The translations under genes and the position numbers were made by a program. A stretch of 57,554 nt of DNA from Gammaproteobacteria bacterium (lineage in GTDB: Bacteria; Pseudomonadota; Gammaproteobacteria; Pseudomonadales; Pseudomonadaceae). The stretch is taken from assembly GCA_018827205.1 (NCBI GenBank), contig JAHJXZ010000028.1, positions 1 to 57,554 of the forward strand, given 5' to 3'. The notes under the pieces were generated by a model. That model ran no database searches, was not told the origin of the DNA, and worked only from the letters and a program-made list of their open reading frames with translations. Below are positions 38,979 through 50,598 of this stretch, piece by piece. Within the stretch, counting starts at the first letter, position 1, and each line of letters opens with the position of its first letter.

Positions 38979-41258
38979 CTACAGGTTCTCGTAACGGTTC
39001 ATATCCAGCACGCCAGCCTCAACAGGGTTGGTTTCCTGGATATACGCCGACATGTCATGGAAATAGCGCCAAAACCCCGGGTGAGTGCGGCGCACGCCCC
39101 AGCGCTCAACCACGCTCTCGAACGCGGCTTGATCACGCGCTTGCTCCATTGCTGCAACAAACGCCGCCACCTGTTCCGCTGGAACGTTGAAGATAAAGTT
39201 CGGGTAGCTACTGAGCACACCCGGATACACCGTCAAGGTATCCAGCGCGGGCTGATAACGCAGCTCCTCGCCCAGCATAAAAGCCACGTTACTGTGCGCG
39301 CGATTACGCAGCAGGCTGTACACCTCACGCTGACCATTGGCGAGCTGCACCCTTAGCAAGGTAGCCTCGGGCAGCTGCTCGATCACCTTGAGTGCGGCAC
39401 CGGGCTTGCCGGTCAGACGACTCAACGACTGCTCAGCACGCTGAAAATCGGCCGCGATACCTGAGCGATGACAATGCGCACCGTCACAACGGTTGATCGG
39501 GTCCGGGCGAGCATTCAGGCTGCCATAACGCTCAAGCAGCGCGGTTACAAAACTGCGTTTTGGGTCGCTACCGAGTAGTTGCAGAGCGTTCGGGCTGTCA
39601 GTGTCGATCGACTGATAATCCAGCCAGACCTTCAGCTTGCCGCTGCTCTGATACCAATCGTCCAAATAGCCCTTGCGGGACTCAGCAGGCATCAAACGCA
39701 GAAAGTTGACCTCGGCACCGTTGCGGATCAGGTCGAAATACAGCCGCGTTTGCGCCTGGTGGGAAACATTGCCGAACACATCAAAGTTAACCACCAGTTG
39801 ATAGTAGGTGCGCTCAAGCAAAGGGAAATCCAGCCACCAGATAGTCTGCGGCACTTCGCCAACCAGCCCTTTGCCCACCGAGGCGCTGTCGTGCTGACGG
39901 AAGATCGACAACAAGGCATTGTCGTTACCGGCCCAGATATGCGACCAACTCGCTGCCGGCGCATCGGCATAACGCTGCATGCGCAGCGCCTCGTAGGCAT
40001 TGCGCTTATCACGGTATGAGCGCCACAACCCCAGCATGTCGCTAATGCCGTCCAACTGCCCTGGCATTGCCAATAGATGAGTGGCCTCGGCGCAATACTC
40101 AGGGTCGGTGAGATACAGATCGTGTTTCGGGTCTTGGAACAGCGCCCAGAAATTATCGCGAATCACATCCGTGGCGATCTGACCACGGCACACCGGGCCA
40201 CGGATAAACGTGCGTACGAAGTACTCCGCGTTATCCAGCATGAATTGATAGCGCGCCTGCGGCGGAATAGCCGCAAATGTTTCAAACGGATTGGCGCGGC
40301 GCTGGATGCCATAGCCAGGCACGGCGTCGACCTGCCAATTGCTGGCGAAGAACAGCTCCTTGATCCGCGCCAATTTCGCCGCGCTAAGCCCATAGGTGAT
40401 ATGGGTCTTGTGCACAATGACCCCTTGCACCGGCTGCAAGCGGTAATAGAAATCGGTGCCGGGATCATCATTGGGCTGGCGCGTGGCGATGATATTAACG
40501 GGCTGCCCACTGGGCGTACGTGAGCGCACCAGCTGAAAGAAATGCCCCGGCTCGCCACCAGCAAAATACAGATGAGCCAGAAACAGGTGCTCGTATAGCC
40601 AGCGCGAAACCAATGACTCACGCGCGCCGTGAGCATTCATAAAGGCTTCCCAGGTGGCCACTTGCTGCTCTTCTGCGGCACTGGCCTGCACGGCCTGCTG
40701 ATCAACCGGCGCGCCCTGGGCAAGCCAGCGTTGCAGGGTCTGATAGTCGGTCTCGCTCAATCCGGTAACCGCGAATGGCATGCCGACTAGCGGGCTCTTG
40801 CGGGTAAATTCGGTGAACTCTTCGGGCAATGGACATTGATTGGCGCGGTCGATGCCAATATCCAGTTGCACCGGCAGTTTGCTATTGGCGGTAAAGGATT
40901 GCTGATGGCCCTGTTCCAGCATGCGCGTCATCAACGCGGCCTGACTGCCCTGTTGATCCAGCACCGAGGTAAAGCCCTTACGTTGCCAGGCCGCAGTGCC
41001 ATGGGCATCAACAAACAAGCGGGTCGTAGCCTGCGCTTCTCTGCGTGTGCCGTTATATACCGCCGCCTTACTCGCACCGCGCAGCGTGCCCTCGGCACTG
41101 CCCAAGTTCAGCTGGCATGGCGAGTCATAGCAGGCATGGCAGGCCACGCAGTTCTTGGTGAAAATCGGTTGGACGTCACGGCTGTAGGAGATGGGCTCAG
41201 CGGCTTGCAATGAGCCGATGAACAAAAAACACGCGCCAAGCAGTAAGCGGCAGAACAT
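38979..41258 (-). CDS. cti: Fatty acid cis/trans isomerase
   Basis: A 759-residue periplasmic heme protein that converts cis to trans unsaturated fatty acids in membrane phospholipids, a fast response to solvents, heat or salt. A signal peptide covers residues 1-20. A cytochrome c type heme site CVACH is at 37-41. The protein then matches the Cti family throughout. An additional CDGAHCH segment lies near residue 588. It is divergent from metH across a 164-base region with a MetR-like box. Confidence 0.95.
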   Translation of the reverse strand: MFCRLLLGACFLFIGSLQAAEPISYSRDVQPIFTKNCVACHACYDSPCQLNLGSAEGTLRGASKAAVYNGTRREAQATTRLFVDAHGTAAWQRKGFTSVLDQQGSQAALMTRMLEQGHQQSFTANSKLPVQLDIGIDRANQCPLPEEFTEFTRKSPLVGMPFAVTGLSETDYQTLQRWLAQGAPVDQQAVQASAAEEQQVATWEAFMNAHGARESLVSRWLYEHLFLAHLYFAGGEPGHFFQLVRSRTPSGQPVNIIATRQPNDDPGTDFYYRLQPVQGVIVHKTHITYGLSAAKLARIKELFFASNWQVDAVPGYGIQRRANPFETFAAIPPQARYQFMLDNAEYFVRTFIRGPVCRGQIATDVIRDNFWALFQDPKHDLYLTDPEYCAEATHLLAMPGQLDGISDMLGLWRSYRDKRNAYEALRMQRYADAPAASWSHIWAGNDNALLSIFRQHDSASVGKGLVGEVPQTIWWLDFPLLERTYYQLVVNFDVFGNVSHQAQTRLYFDLIRNGAEVNFLRLMPAESRKGYLDDWYQSSGKLKVWLDYQSIDTDSPNALQLLGSDPKRSFVTALLERYGSLNARPDPINRCDGAHCHRSGIAADFQRAEQSLSRLTGKPGAALKVIEQLPEATLLRVQLANGQREVYSLLRNRAHSNVAFMLGEELRYQPALDTLTVYPGVLSSYPNFIFNVPAEQVAAFVAAMEQARDQAAFESVVERWGVRRTHPGFWRYFHDMSAYIQETNPVEAGVLDMNRYENL

Positions 41259-41326
41259 GAAAACGTCTCTAAAAGGGCTTGAGGGCCGATTTTAGCTGGC
41301 TCCAGCCAGTAAAGGTTAGCCCGCGA

Positions 41327-41345
41327 ACATGAATAGGATTCATGT
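41327..41345. promoter_or_regulatory. MetR-like binding site upstream of metH
   Basis: The perfect palindrome ACATGAAT-AGG-ATTCATGT contains TGAA-N5-TTCA (41330-41342), the established MetR consensus. It is centred about 85 bases upstream of the metH ATG and about 58 bases before the likely transcription start, a position suited to a LysR-type activator. MetR control of metH is known in enterobacteria; here it is inferred. Confidence 0.65.
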
Positions 41346-41359
41346 GAAAGTACAGACCA

Positions 41360-41387
41360 CTGCAAAAGCGCGCAGCTTTGTTATCAT
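41360..41387 (+). promoter_or_regulatory. Candidate metH promoter
   Basis: TATCAT (41382-41387) is a good -10. CTGCAA (41360-41365) is a weak -35 at a spacing of 16, as expected for an activator-dependent promoter. The start would be near 41394, about 29 bases before the metH ATG. Confidence 0.45.
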
Positions 41388-41422
41388 CGCCACCTTTGTT
41401 TCCGCGCCTCAGGTAGCTCCCC

Positions 41423-45133
<3,711 letters not shown>

Positions 45134-45152
45134 CGATAAAAGGCCTTGAGCA

Positions 45153-46391
45153 ATGGACCTGACCTACTCCTGGAACAAGCTCAAGGCTCGCCTAACAGGC
45201 GCTCCAATACCGAGCAGAGCAGAGATTGCCGAGCGCTTAGCGCTGCAGATGCGTGAAAAATGCAGTGCCACGACCTTCATTGGGATAACTGGCAGCGGAG
45301 CAAAAAGCAGCACGTCGGCATTTCTCCACCATCTGCTGTCGAGCCAGGGAACCTGCGCGCTGTCACTGTTCGAAAATACGCGCGAATCCATTGTGCGGCG
45401 CATGCGCTATCTCACACCCCAGGATCGCTACGCCATCTTCGAGATCAGCGGACATGCCCCCGGCGCAATTGATGACTCTTGTCGCTTTGTACGGCCGGAT
45501 CTGGCGATACTCACACTGGTCTCGCAGGATCACTACAGCAACCACCGCAGTCTGGATGCAACAGCGGCGGAGAAATCACGGTTGGCGCATGCCGCCTTCG
45601 CGAATGGTGGCACCGTTTTTATCAACCTGGATGACCCACTGCTGGCGCCTATCGCGGCGCTCGCGCCTGGGCAATCGGTGACCTACGGCGAACACCCGGA
45701 CGCGACCTACCGCGCGCTTAACGTGCGCAACAGCGAACAGGGCCGGCTGCTGTTCGACTGCCTGCATGACGGTAAAAGTACCGCCTTCGATATAGGTTTT
45801 CTGGGCCGCCATTTCATTGTCAGCGCCTTAGCTGCCATCGCTTGTGCCCACCATCAAGGCCAGCCCATGGATGTGCTGGCATCGCGCGCCGCACGCTATC
45901 AGCAACTGGAGGGACGCTGCTCGCTGCACACCTTGCCCGACCAGCGCCTGTATGCCTGCGATACGGTCAAAGCGCCATTTGCCACACTGGAGCTGGCATT
46001 CGCACTCACCCGACTGTTCCCAGCGGCGAGCCGGCGCACGATCGTGCTGGGCAAACTCTCGGACTATCCCGGCGCGCAGAGCCCACGCGTCAACCAGGCT
46101 TACCGCCTGGCACGTCAGTACGCCGACCGGGTAATTTTCTTTGGCGAGCTGGAGTCGCGCATAAAAGCCAGTGACGAGGATCTCGCCCAAGGCCGTGTGT
46201 TGCGGGCGACCACTCTCGAGGCACTCGATACCCTGCTGCAGGAAACGGCAATGCCAGGGGAAGTGATCGTGCTCAAAGGCTCAGGGAAAGTGGACAAACT
46301 TCAGCAGATTGTCCCGAGGTCAGTGCAGGCGAACGAGACACAAGAGCCGCTGCATGGCCTCTACCGCGCCCCCGATACGTTCTCCCGCTAG
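45153..46391 (+). CDS. Orphan Mur ligase-like protein
   Basis: A 412-residue protein starting 19 bases after metH. It lacks the N-terminal UDP-binding domain of MurC-F. The P-loop is GITGSGAKSST (44-54), where most relatives have GK before T/S. Further Mur-type positions are FEISGHAPG (97-104), SQDHYSNH (125-131), a lysine at 141 in the carbamate position, and FINLDDP (156-162). The C-terminal VLKGSGKVDKL resembles the MurE/MurF end motif. An ATP-dependent amide ligase is inferred; the substrate is unknown. Codons such as ATA, AGA, GGA and GCA are frequent at the 5' end, unlike metH, suggesting later acquisition. Confidence 0.8.
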   Translation: MDLTYSWNKLKARLTGAPIPSRAEIAERLALQMREKCSATTFIGITGSGAKSSTSAFLHHLLSSQGTCALSLFENTRESIVRRMRYLTPQDRYAIFEISGHAPGAIDDSCRFVRPDLAILTLVSQDHYSNHRSLDATAAEKSRLAHAAFANGGTVFINLDDPLLAPIAALAPGQSVTYGEHPDATYRALNVRNSEQGRLLFDCLHDGKSTAFDIGFLGRHFIVSALAAIACAHHQGQPMDVLASRAARYQQLEGRCSLHTLPDQRLYACDTVKAPFATLELAFALTRLFPAASRRTIVLGKLSDYPGAQSPRVNQAYRLARQYADRVIFFGELESRIKASDEDLAQGRVLRATTLEALDTLLQETAMPGEVIVLKGSGKVDKLQQIVPRSVQANETQEPLHGLYRAPDTFSR

Positions 46392-46415
46392 GTTCGGCCC
46401 TGTTTCGTCAACGCC

Positions 46416-46718
46416 TCAGCGCAGGTCTGAAGTCGAGCGGCGCAAGATCTTGATCGAATGCTTGAGGGTCGGCTTGCGAGTCACGCTGATCGCTTTGCGC
46501 GTTACCGTATCGATAGTGATATTCCAGAAGCCGCTGCTGGGTACGGTGATGCGCGCCGGAAACTTATCGAAGGCACCACCGTGGTAGGTGTGCCGGCCTC
46601 CGTTTTTGAAACTGCGGAAGTTCGCGTCGTTCATCAGGCGAATGTTGCAGGTCTGCGAGCACTCAATGACGACGACGTCATCTTCGTTGAGGTGCTCACG
46701 TTGGTGTATGTATTTCAT
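46416..46718 (-). CDS. DUF1883 domain protein
   Basis: A 100-residue single-domain protein with the DUF1883 pattern: MKYIHQREHLNEDDVVVIEC, then CNIRLMNDANFRSFKNGGRH, a HTYHGGAF turn and PARITVPSSGFWNITID. The tail is basic. The function is unknown; the domain is elsewhere sometimes joined to TIR domains. The ATG at 46718 follows GGAGCGGG. It ends convergent to the Mur ligase-like gene with 24 bases between them. Confidence 0.82.
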   Translation of the reverse strand: MKYIHQREHLNEDDVVVIECSQTCNIRLMNDANFRSFKNGGRHTYHGGAFDKFPARITVPSSGFWNITIDTVTRKAISVTRKPTLKHSIKILRRSTSDLR

Positions 46719-46784
46719 TACCCGCTCCACGCCGCTTAAGTCTGCAAATCAGCGCGCTAGTATGACGTGGCAATGCGGCAACTG

Positions 46785-47567
46785 CTACCTGGCACGCAGC
46801 AGCTGCTCGACGCCTTCAGGAGGCAGGTAGTGCTCCAGAATCACCCGCCAACTGCCATCGGCATGCATTGCGCGAAACTCGGTATTTAGACGTTCTTGCA
46901 CATCCGCGGCGTTCTCCAACGCCAGGTTGGCCGCTATGTAACTGTGGGTGGTGGCGATGGCCTGCCCCGTCAACAACGGCTGTTCGGCATTACCTAGCCG
47001 TTGCCACAGGTAGCTGATACGCAAATCGATCTCATACCAGGCAGCCAAGCGCCCTACTCGCATCAGATGTGCAGCCTGCTCAGGATCAGTGACTTCCACG
47101 ACCTCTCGACTAGGCTCGCGCATGCTCCGCAATTCGTGCGCCCTGGGCGTACCACTCATGACGGCGACAGGCCCGGCATGCAGTGCCTGTTCCAGCGTGT
47201 CATAGGCCTGCTGTGTACTGGCCAGGACATAGGCGGTGGGTAGTACATTGAGCAGCCAGAGAAAGGCATGCTCGCGCTCGGCAATACGCCCCATATTGAG
47301 CACCACCGCCTGAGGATCGTCTTGCGCCTCGCTCAATACACGCCGCCATGGCACTTTGCGCATCCGACAATCGAAACCGGCACGTACGCACAGCACCTGC
47401 ATCAGCTCGGCAAAGATGCCCGGGCGTGCAGAGGTGCCATCGGCGAACGGCATCTGCCCCTGCCCTATATAGACGTTGAGCACCTGAGACTGCGCCAGAG
47501 GCGCGCTGCCCAGCAAGAGAAGTAGCAAGATGGCCCGTCGCATCACACTGTTTGCCTGTTTGTTCAA
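46785..47567 (-). CDS. Periplasmic substrate-binding protein (SBP_bac_3-like)
   Basis: A 260-residue secreted protein with signal peptide (RRAILLLLLLGSAPLAQSQ). The mature part resembles amino-acid-type binding proteins: an early YIGQGQMPFADG, PGIFAELMQVLC, and ADGSWRVILEHYLPPEG at the end. No permease or ATPase is adjacent, so it may act alone or feed a sensor. The TTG at 47567 is chosen because GGGAGG is six bases upstream; the ATG eight codons later has no ribosome binding site. Confidence 0.78.
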   Translation of the reverse strand: MNKQANSVMRRAILLLLLLGSAPLAQSQVLNVYIGQGQMPFADGTSARPGIFAELMQVLCVRAGFDCRMRKVPWRRVLSEAQDDPQAVVLNMGRIAEREHAFLWLLNVLPTAYVLASTQQAYDTLEQALHAGPVAVMSGTPRAHELRSMREPSREVVEVTDPEQAAHLMRVGRLAAWYEIDLRISYLWQRLGNAEQPLLTGQAIATTHSYIAANLALENAADVQERLNTEFRAMHADGSWRVILEHYLPPEGVEQLLRAR

Positions 47568-47618
47568 CCGCTGCCTCCCTGCCGGACTTTCTCACGCTGT
47601 GAACACCAAGGCAGACAA

Positions 47619-48545
47619 TTAACCCAGGGCCGTATCGAGAAACATCATAACTGCGAAGCCTCCCATCAACCCCAAGGTGGCTGAGGTCTGATGACCATTA
47701 CGGTGCGTCTCCGGGATAATTTCATGGGACACCACAAAAATCATTGCCCCTGCTGCCAGCCCCATACTCACGGGATAGGCCAGCGCATAGCCGCTGGACA
47801 AGCCAATACCGACAAGCGCCCCGATCGGTTCCATGATGCCTGTGGCCATCGCCACCAATGAGGCCGTGACGGCGGACAGGCCGGTGGTACGCAACGCCAG
47901 GGCGACTGCCAGGCCCTCCGGAATATCCTGGATGGAAATGGCGCTGGCCAGTGGAATGCCCACACTCAGATCGCCAGCAGCAAAGCCCACGCCAATCGCC
48001 ATGCCTTCGGGCAGGTTATGCAGGGTCACGGCGAAGACGAATAGCCAGACCCGGTTGATTCGCTCGCAATCGGGCCCACAGGGTCCGGTGCTTTCATGTT
48101 CGTGTGGGGTGAAGTAGTCGAGGCCGAGCATCAGTAGCACGCCAAGCGCCAGGCCCAGCACCACAGTAGCGGCGCCGAGCATATTGCTATCGGTCAGGGA
48201 AGTGGCTGCCTCCAGCCCTGGCAGAATCAGGGAAAACGAACTGGCCGCAAGCATCATCCCGGCGGCGAAACCCAGCATGCTGTCCTGCAGCCGCGCCGAT
48301 ATCCCGCCAAGCCCAATAGCCAGCAGCGCGCCAAATGCTGTTGCGGCAAAACCGGCGAAACCGCCATAGAGTGCATAACGCAGGTTGTCGGCTGGCTGAC
48401 CCATGGCATTTGCCGCACTGCCGATCAGCAGTGCGATCACAGCCAGCAGGGCAATGGCAAAGCCTACGGTAATCCAGGGGTTGCTACGCGCCTGAGCCAC
48501 CCAGGCGGAGCGGAAGGTCATGTATTGGTTATGCAGGGTGTCCAT
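47619..48545 (-). CDS. ZIP-family divalent metal transporter
   Basis: A 308-residue inner-membrane protein with about eight helices. It belongs to the GufA-like ZIP group: metal-site motifs are HNLPEGMAIGVG, the parallel IQDIPEGLAVAL, and SHEIIPETHRNGH. A variable loop HEHESTGPCGPDCE between helices offers extra His/Cys ligands. It probably imports zinc or iron. No Zur or Fur box was recognised upstream. Confidence 0.9.
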   Translation of the reverse strand: MDTLHNQYMTFRSAWVAQARSNPWITVGFAIALLAVIALLIGSAANAMGQPADNLRYALYGGFAGFAATAFGALLAIGLGGISARLQDSMLGFAAGMMLAASSFSLILPGLEAATSLTDSNMLGAATVVLGLALGVLLMLGLDYFTPHEHESTGPCGPDCERINRVWLFVFAVTLHNLPEGMAIGVGFAAGDLSVGIPLASAISIQDIPEGLAVALALRTTGLSAVTASLVAMATGIMEPIGALVGIGLSSGYALAYPVSMGLAAGAMIFVVSHEIIPETHRNGHQTSATLGLMGGFAVMMFLDTALG

Positions 48546-48654
48546 AAGGCTCGCTTCATTGATAAGCAGGGAATAAGACTACCGCAGCGACTGTTGCCCT
48601 AGAACAAGCCAGGTGCCATAGCAGCCCCATGGCTTCGATAGCTTTTTCGTATCA

Positions 48655-48712
48655 GTTAGGGCCTGTTGCCGTTTCATCGCGAGCCGCGAACGAAACGGCA
48701 ACAGGCCCTAAC
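48655..48712. repeat. 58-base palindrome, minimal form of a dispersed repeat
   Basis: The left arm begins GTTAGGGCCTGTTGCCGTTT (from 48655) and is repeated perfectly in inverted form up to 48712, 21 bases in each arm. An inner TCGCG-AGC-CGCGA stem fills the centre. One arm matches the left end of the longer element at 57432, so this looks like two element ends joined with the middle missing. It lies in the 277-base gap between the ZIP and DUF2970 genes, where nothing else was recognised. Confidence 0.8.
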
Positions 48713-48822
48713 TCTCTGAAGAAAGGCTATGCGATTGGTTCCTTCATATCGATGTCTGGTTATACCCCATCATCTGCCGCATGAAGGTCTACGCTTAGAG
48801 TACGATCCCAGGAGGCCTGCCC

Positions 48823-49044
48823 ATGAGCGAACAGGATGATTCCAACACGCCCCTTACCTTCCGGCAGATGCTGCACAGCGTGCTGGCAGCCGCAATAGGT
48901 GTACAAAGCGGCAAAAACCGTAGTCGTGACTTCAGCCGCGGCAAGCCCAGCCATTTCATTATTCTGGGCCTTCTGTTTACCGCAGTGTTTGTCCTGGTGA
49001 TTATCGTGATCGTCAAACTCGTGCTCTACACAGCTGGCTTGTGA
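48823..49044 (+). CDS. DUF2970 family small membrane protein
   Basis: A 73-residue protein: a soluble N-terminus with TFRQMLHSVLAAAIGVQS, a basic NRSRDFSRGKPSHF stretch, and one transmembrane helix at about 47-68. The pattern is that of DUF2970. The function is unknown. AGGAGG precedes the ATG. Confidence 0.88.
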   Translation: MSEQDDSNTPLTFRQMLHSVLAAAIGVQSGKNRSRDFSRGKPSHFIILGLLFTAVFVLVIIVIVKLVLYTAGL

Positions 49045-49046
49045 AA

Positions 49047-50138
49047 TCAATCCAGCAGCGCATGCAGGTTAAAGTCATAGCGTTTCATGCCTGGCTGATG
49101 GGCCACGCTGTAATGGCGAAAGTCGATACCGAAACCGGGCGTTGCCAGACGCTTTAGCAATTGCCGAGCCTGGGCAGCGTTAATCAGCTGCAACACCGGT
49201 GCAACCTGATCCTTGCCGCCATGCTGACTGAAGTCATAGCCGGCGTGATAGTCGTAGAGCATGACCATTGCCCAGCCACCCAGACTGTTGTGGCCCGCGA
49301 CCAACACATTGATATGTCCGTCGATACGCGCCTGTAACACTCGGGCCGAGCTGTTCAATCCGGAAATAGAAACATCTTTGCCAGGCACCAGCCCCTGTTC
49401 GGTCACAGCCTGTAGCGCACCGAAAGCCATTTCATCGTTCGCCGACCAGATCAAATCGATCCCTGGCCGTCGCTGCAGCAAGGTGCGGGTTTGTTCGTAG
49501 GCGCGCTCACGCTTCCATTCGCCATACACCAACTGCTGGAGCCGCACTTCCGGATGCTCTGCCAGCGCACGCGCCAGCCCCTGTTCGCGCAGGCTGGCAG
49601 AAGGTGTTTGGCGCATACCGGACAGAGCCAGCAGTTCGCCAGAGCGCTGATCCAGCGTCTCGATCAGCGCCTTGGCCATCAGGTACCCGGCCTCTTCGTC
49701 GTTGGGCACCAGGCTGCCTATCCAGTTGCGGTATTGCTCACGGCTGGCACCAGCCAGGGCCTGTTGCTCTGCCGTCAGGGTACTGTGCAGGGCAAAGACC
49801 TTGATTGGCGCCTCGGCAAACAGGCGCAGAATTTCGGGGCCGATATACTGCTCGTTAACGAACAGCAGGTAGTCGGGTGGATCGCTTGAGTCGCGAATCT
49901 AGTGCGCGGCCGCAAGCAGCTTGCCTGTGTCACGGGCGCCATAAACGATGCGTAACTGCATGCCCAGATCACGCGCCGCAGCCTGCATGAACTCACTGTA
50001 GCTAACCCAGAACGGCTCAGTGGCGTGGCCAGGATTAAGAAAAACCACAGATGCAGGTTTCACCACAGAGGCCTGCACCACCCCACCCAGCATCAGCAAA
50101 GTTGCTAACAACAAGTACCGCACCACCCACCTGAACAT
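49047..50138 (-). pseudogene. Periplasmic sugar-type binding protein gene interrupted by one TAG
   Basis: From ATG 50138 (GGGGGTG upstream) the frame encodes a signal peptide (VRYLLLATLLMLGGVVQA) and the start of a periplasmic binding domain (VVFLNPGHATEPFWVSY). A TAG at 49901-49899 interrupts it after about 79 codons. Translation in the same frame continues without shift through DYLLFVNEQYIGPE, WSANDEMAFGALQAV and LNSSARVLQARIDGHINVLV to the natural stop at 49047. The whole would be about 363 codons, normal for the family. A single C-to-T change in a CAG codon would explain it. Other explanations are sequencing error or suppression. Confidence 0.8.
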
Positions 50139-50210
50139 GCACACCCCCAAAGCCTGGCCGCAGTATAAGGGTTTGGTAGACAGCAGCGGATACTCGCTGG
50201 GAAGCAAAGA

Positions 50211-50236
50211 TGCTGCCCGCCGCAAAGCGGGCAGCA
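50211..50236 (-). terminator. Terminator after the 37-residue membrane peptide gene
   Basis: TGCTGCCCGC-CGCAAA-GCGGGCAGCA is a perfect ten-base stem, 12 bases beyond the small gene's stop. On the minus strand it is followed by TCTTTGCTTCCC, a moderate T tract. Confidence 0.65.
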
Positions 50237-50247
50237 GGCCAGGTGCC

Positions 50248-50361
50248 TTATTGGCCGCTCACCCAGAACACGGCAGTGGCGACTGCGATAAGAATCAGCA
50301 TGAAGATGGCCTTGGCATCAACGGCACTGTCGCTGTGATCGGACTCGGAATGCTTGGTCAT
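50248..50361 (-). CDS. Small single-helix membrane protein, 37 aa
   Basis: ATG at 50361, after GGGGG, encodes MTKHSESDHSDSAVDAKAIF followed by the hydrophobic helix MLILIAVATAVFWVSG and a final Gln. An N-terminal acidic/histidine-rich tail plus one transmembrane segment is the only visible structure. The frame extends upstream but without family-like sequence. It has its own terminator and is divergent from cysI. The function is unknown. Confidence 0.7.
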   Translation of the reverse strand: MTKHSESDHSDSAVDAKAIFMLILIAVATAVFWVSGQ

Positions 50362-50481
50362 GAACGCCCCCTGTTGTTGTGATTGTAGGTGCACTACACC
50401 CTCAGTTAAGACCAGACAGAGCGGTTGCTCAAGCACCCCAGTTATGCTCTTGGCCTCACTTAGAACCCAACGTTCTTTCCA

Positions 50482-50487
50482 TATACT
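50482..50487 (+). promoter_or_regulatory. Candidate -10 element for cysI
   Basis: TATACT lies about 112 bases upstream of the cysI ATG, with only a poor -35 (CTTAGA). A weak -35 would be expected if the promoter needs the LysR-type activator CysB, the known regulator of sulfite reductase genes. No CysB site can be defined by eye. Confidence 0.3.
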
Positions 50488-50598
50488 CAAACTTCACTTT
50501 TGCGTATATCCCTGAGCTGGTATCTTCCTCCGGCTCCGACAGGAGTGCGCGGCCGTGCGCGCAGACTTGCTGTAAGCAGCCTGATAACAGGACACTTC

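Noticed and set aside
41259..41422. Cobalamin or SAM riboswitch before metH
   Set aside because: The predicted leader is only about 29 bases and contains no B12 box or SAM riboswitch core.
46416..48545. DUF1883, binding protein and ZIP genes as a new defence island
   Set aside because: DUF1883 can occur with TIR domains elsewhere, but no nuclease, TIR, NTPase or toxin gene is present here and the genes face different directions with ordinary spacing.
49047..49709. Separate 220-codon gene for the second half of the binding protein
   Set aside because: It begins in the middle of a binding-protein fold without signal peptide or ribosome binding site, and the first half continues into it in the same frame.
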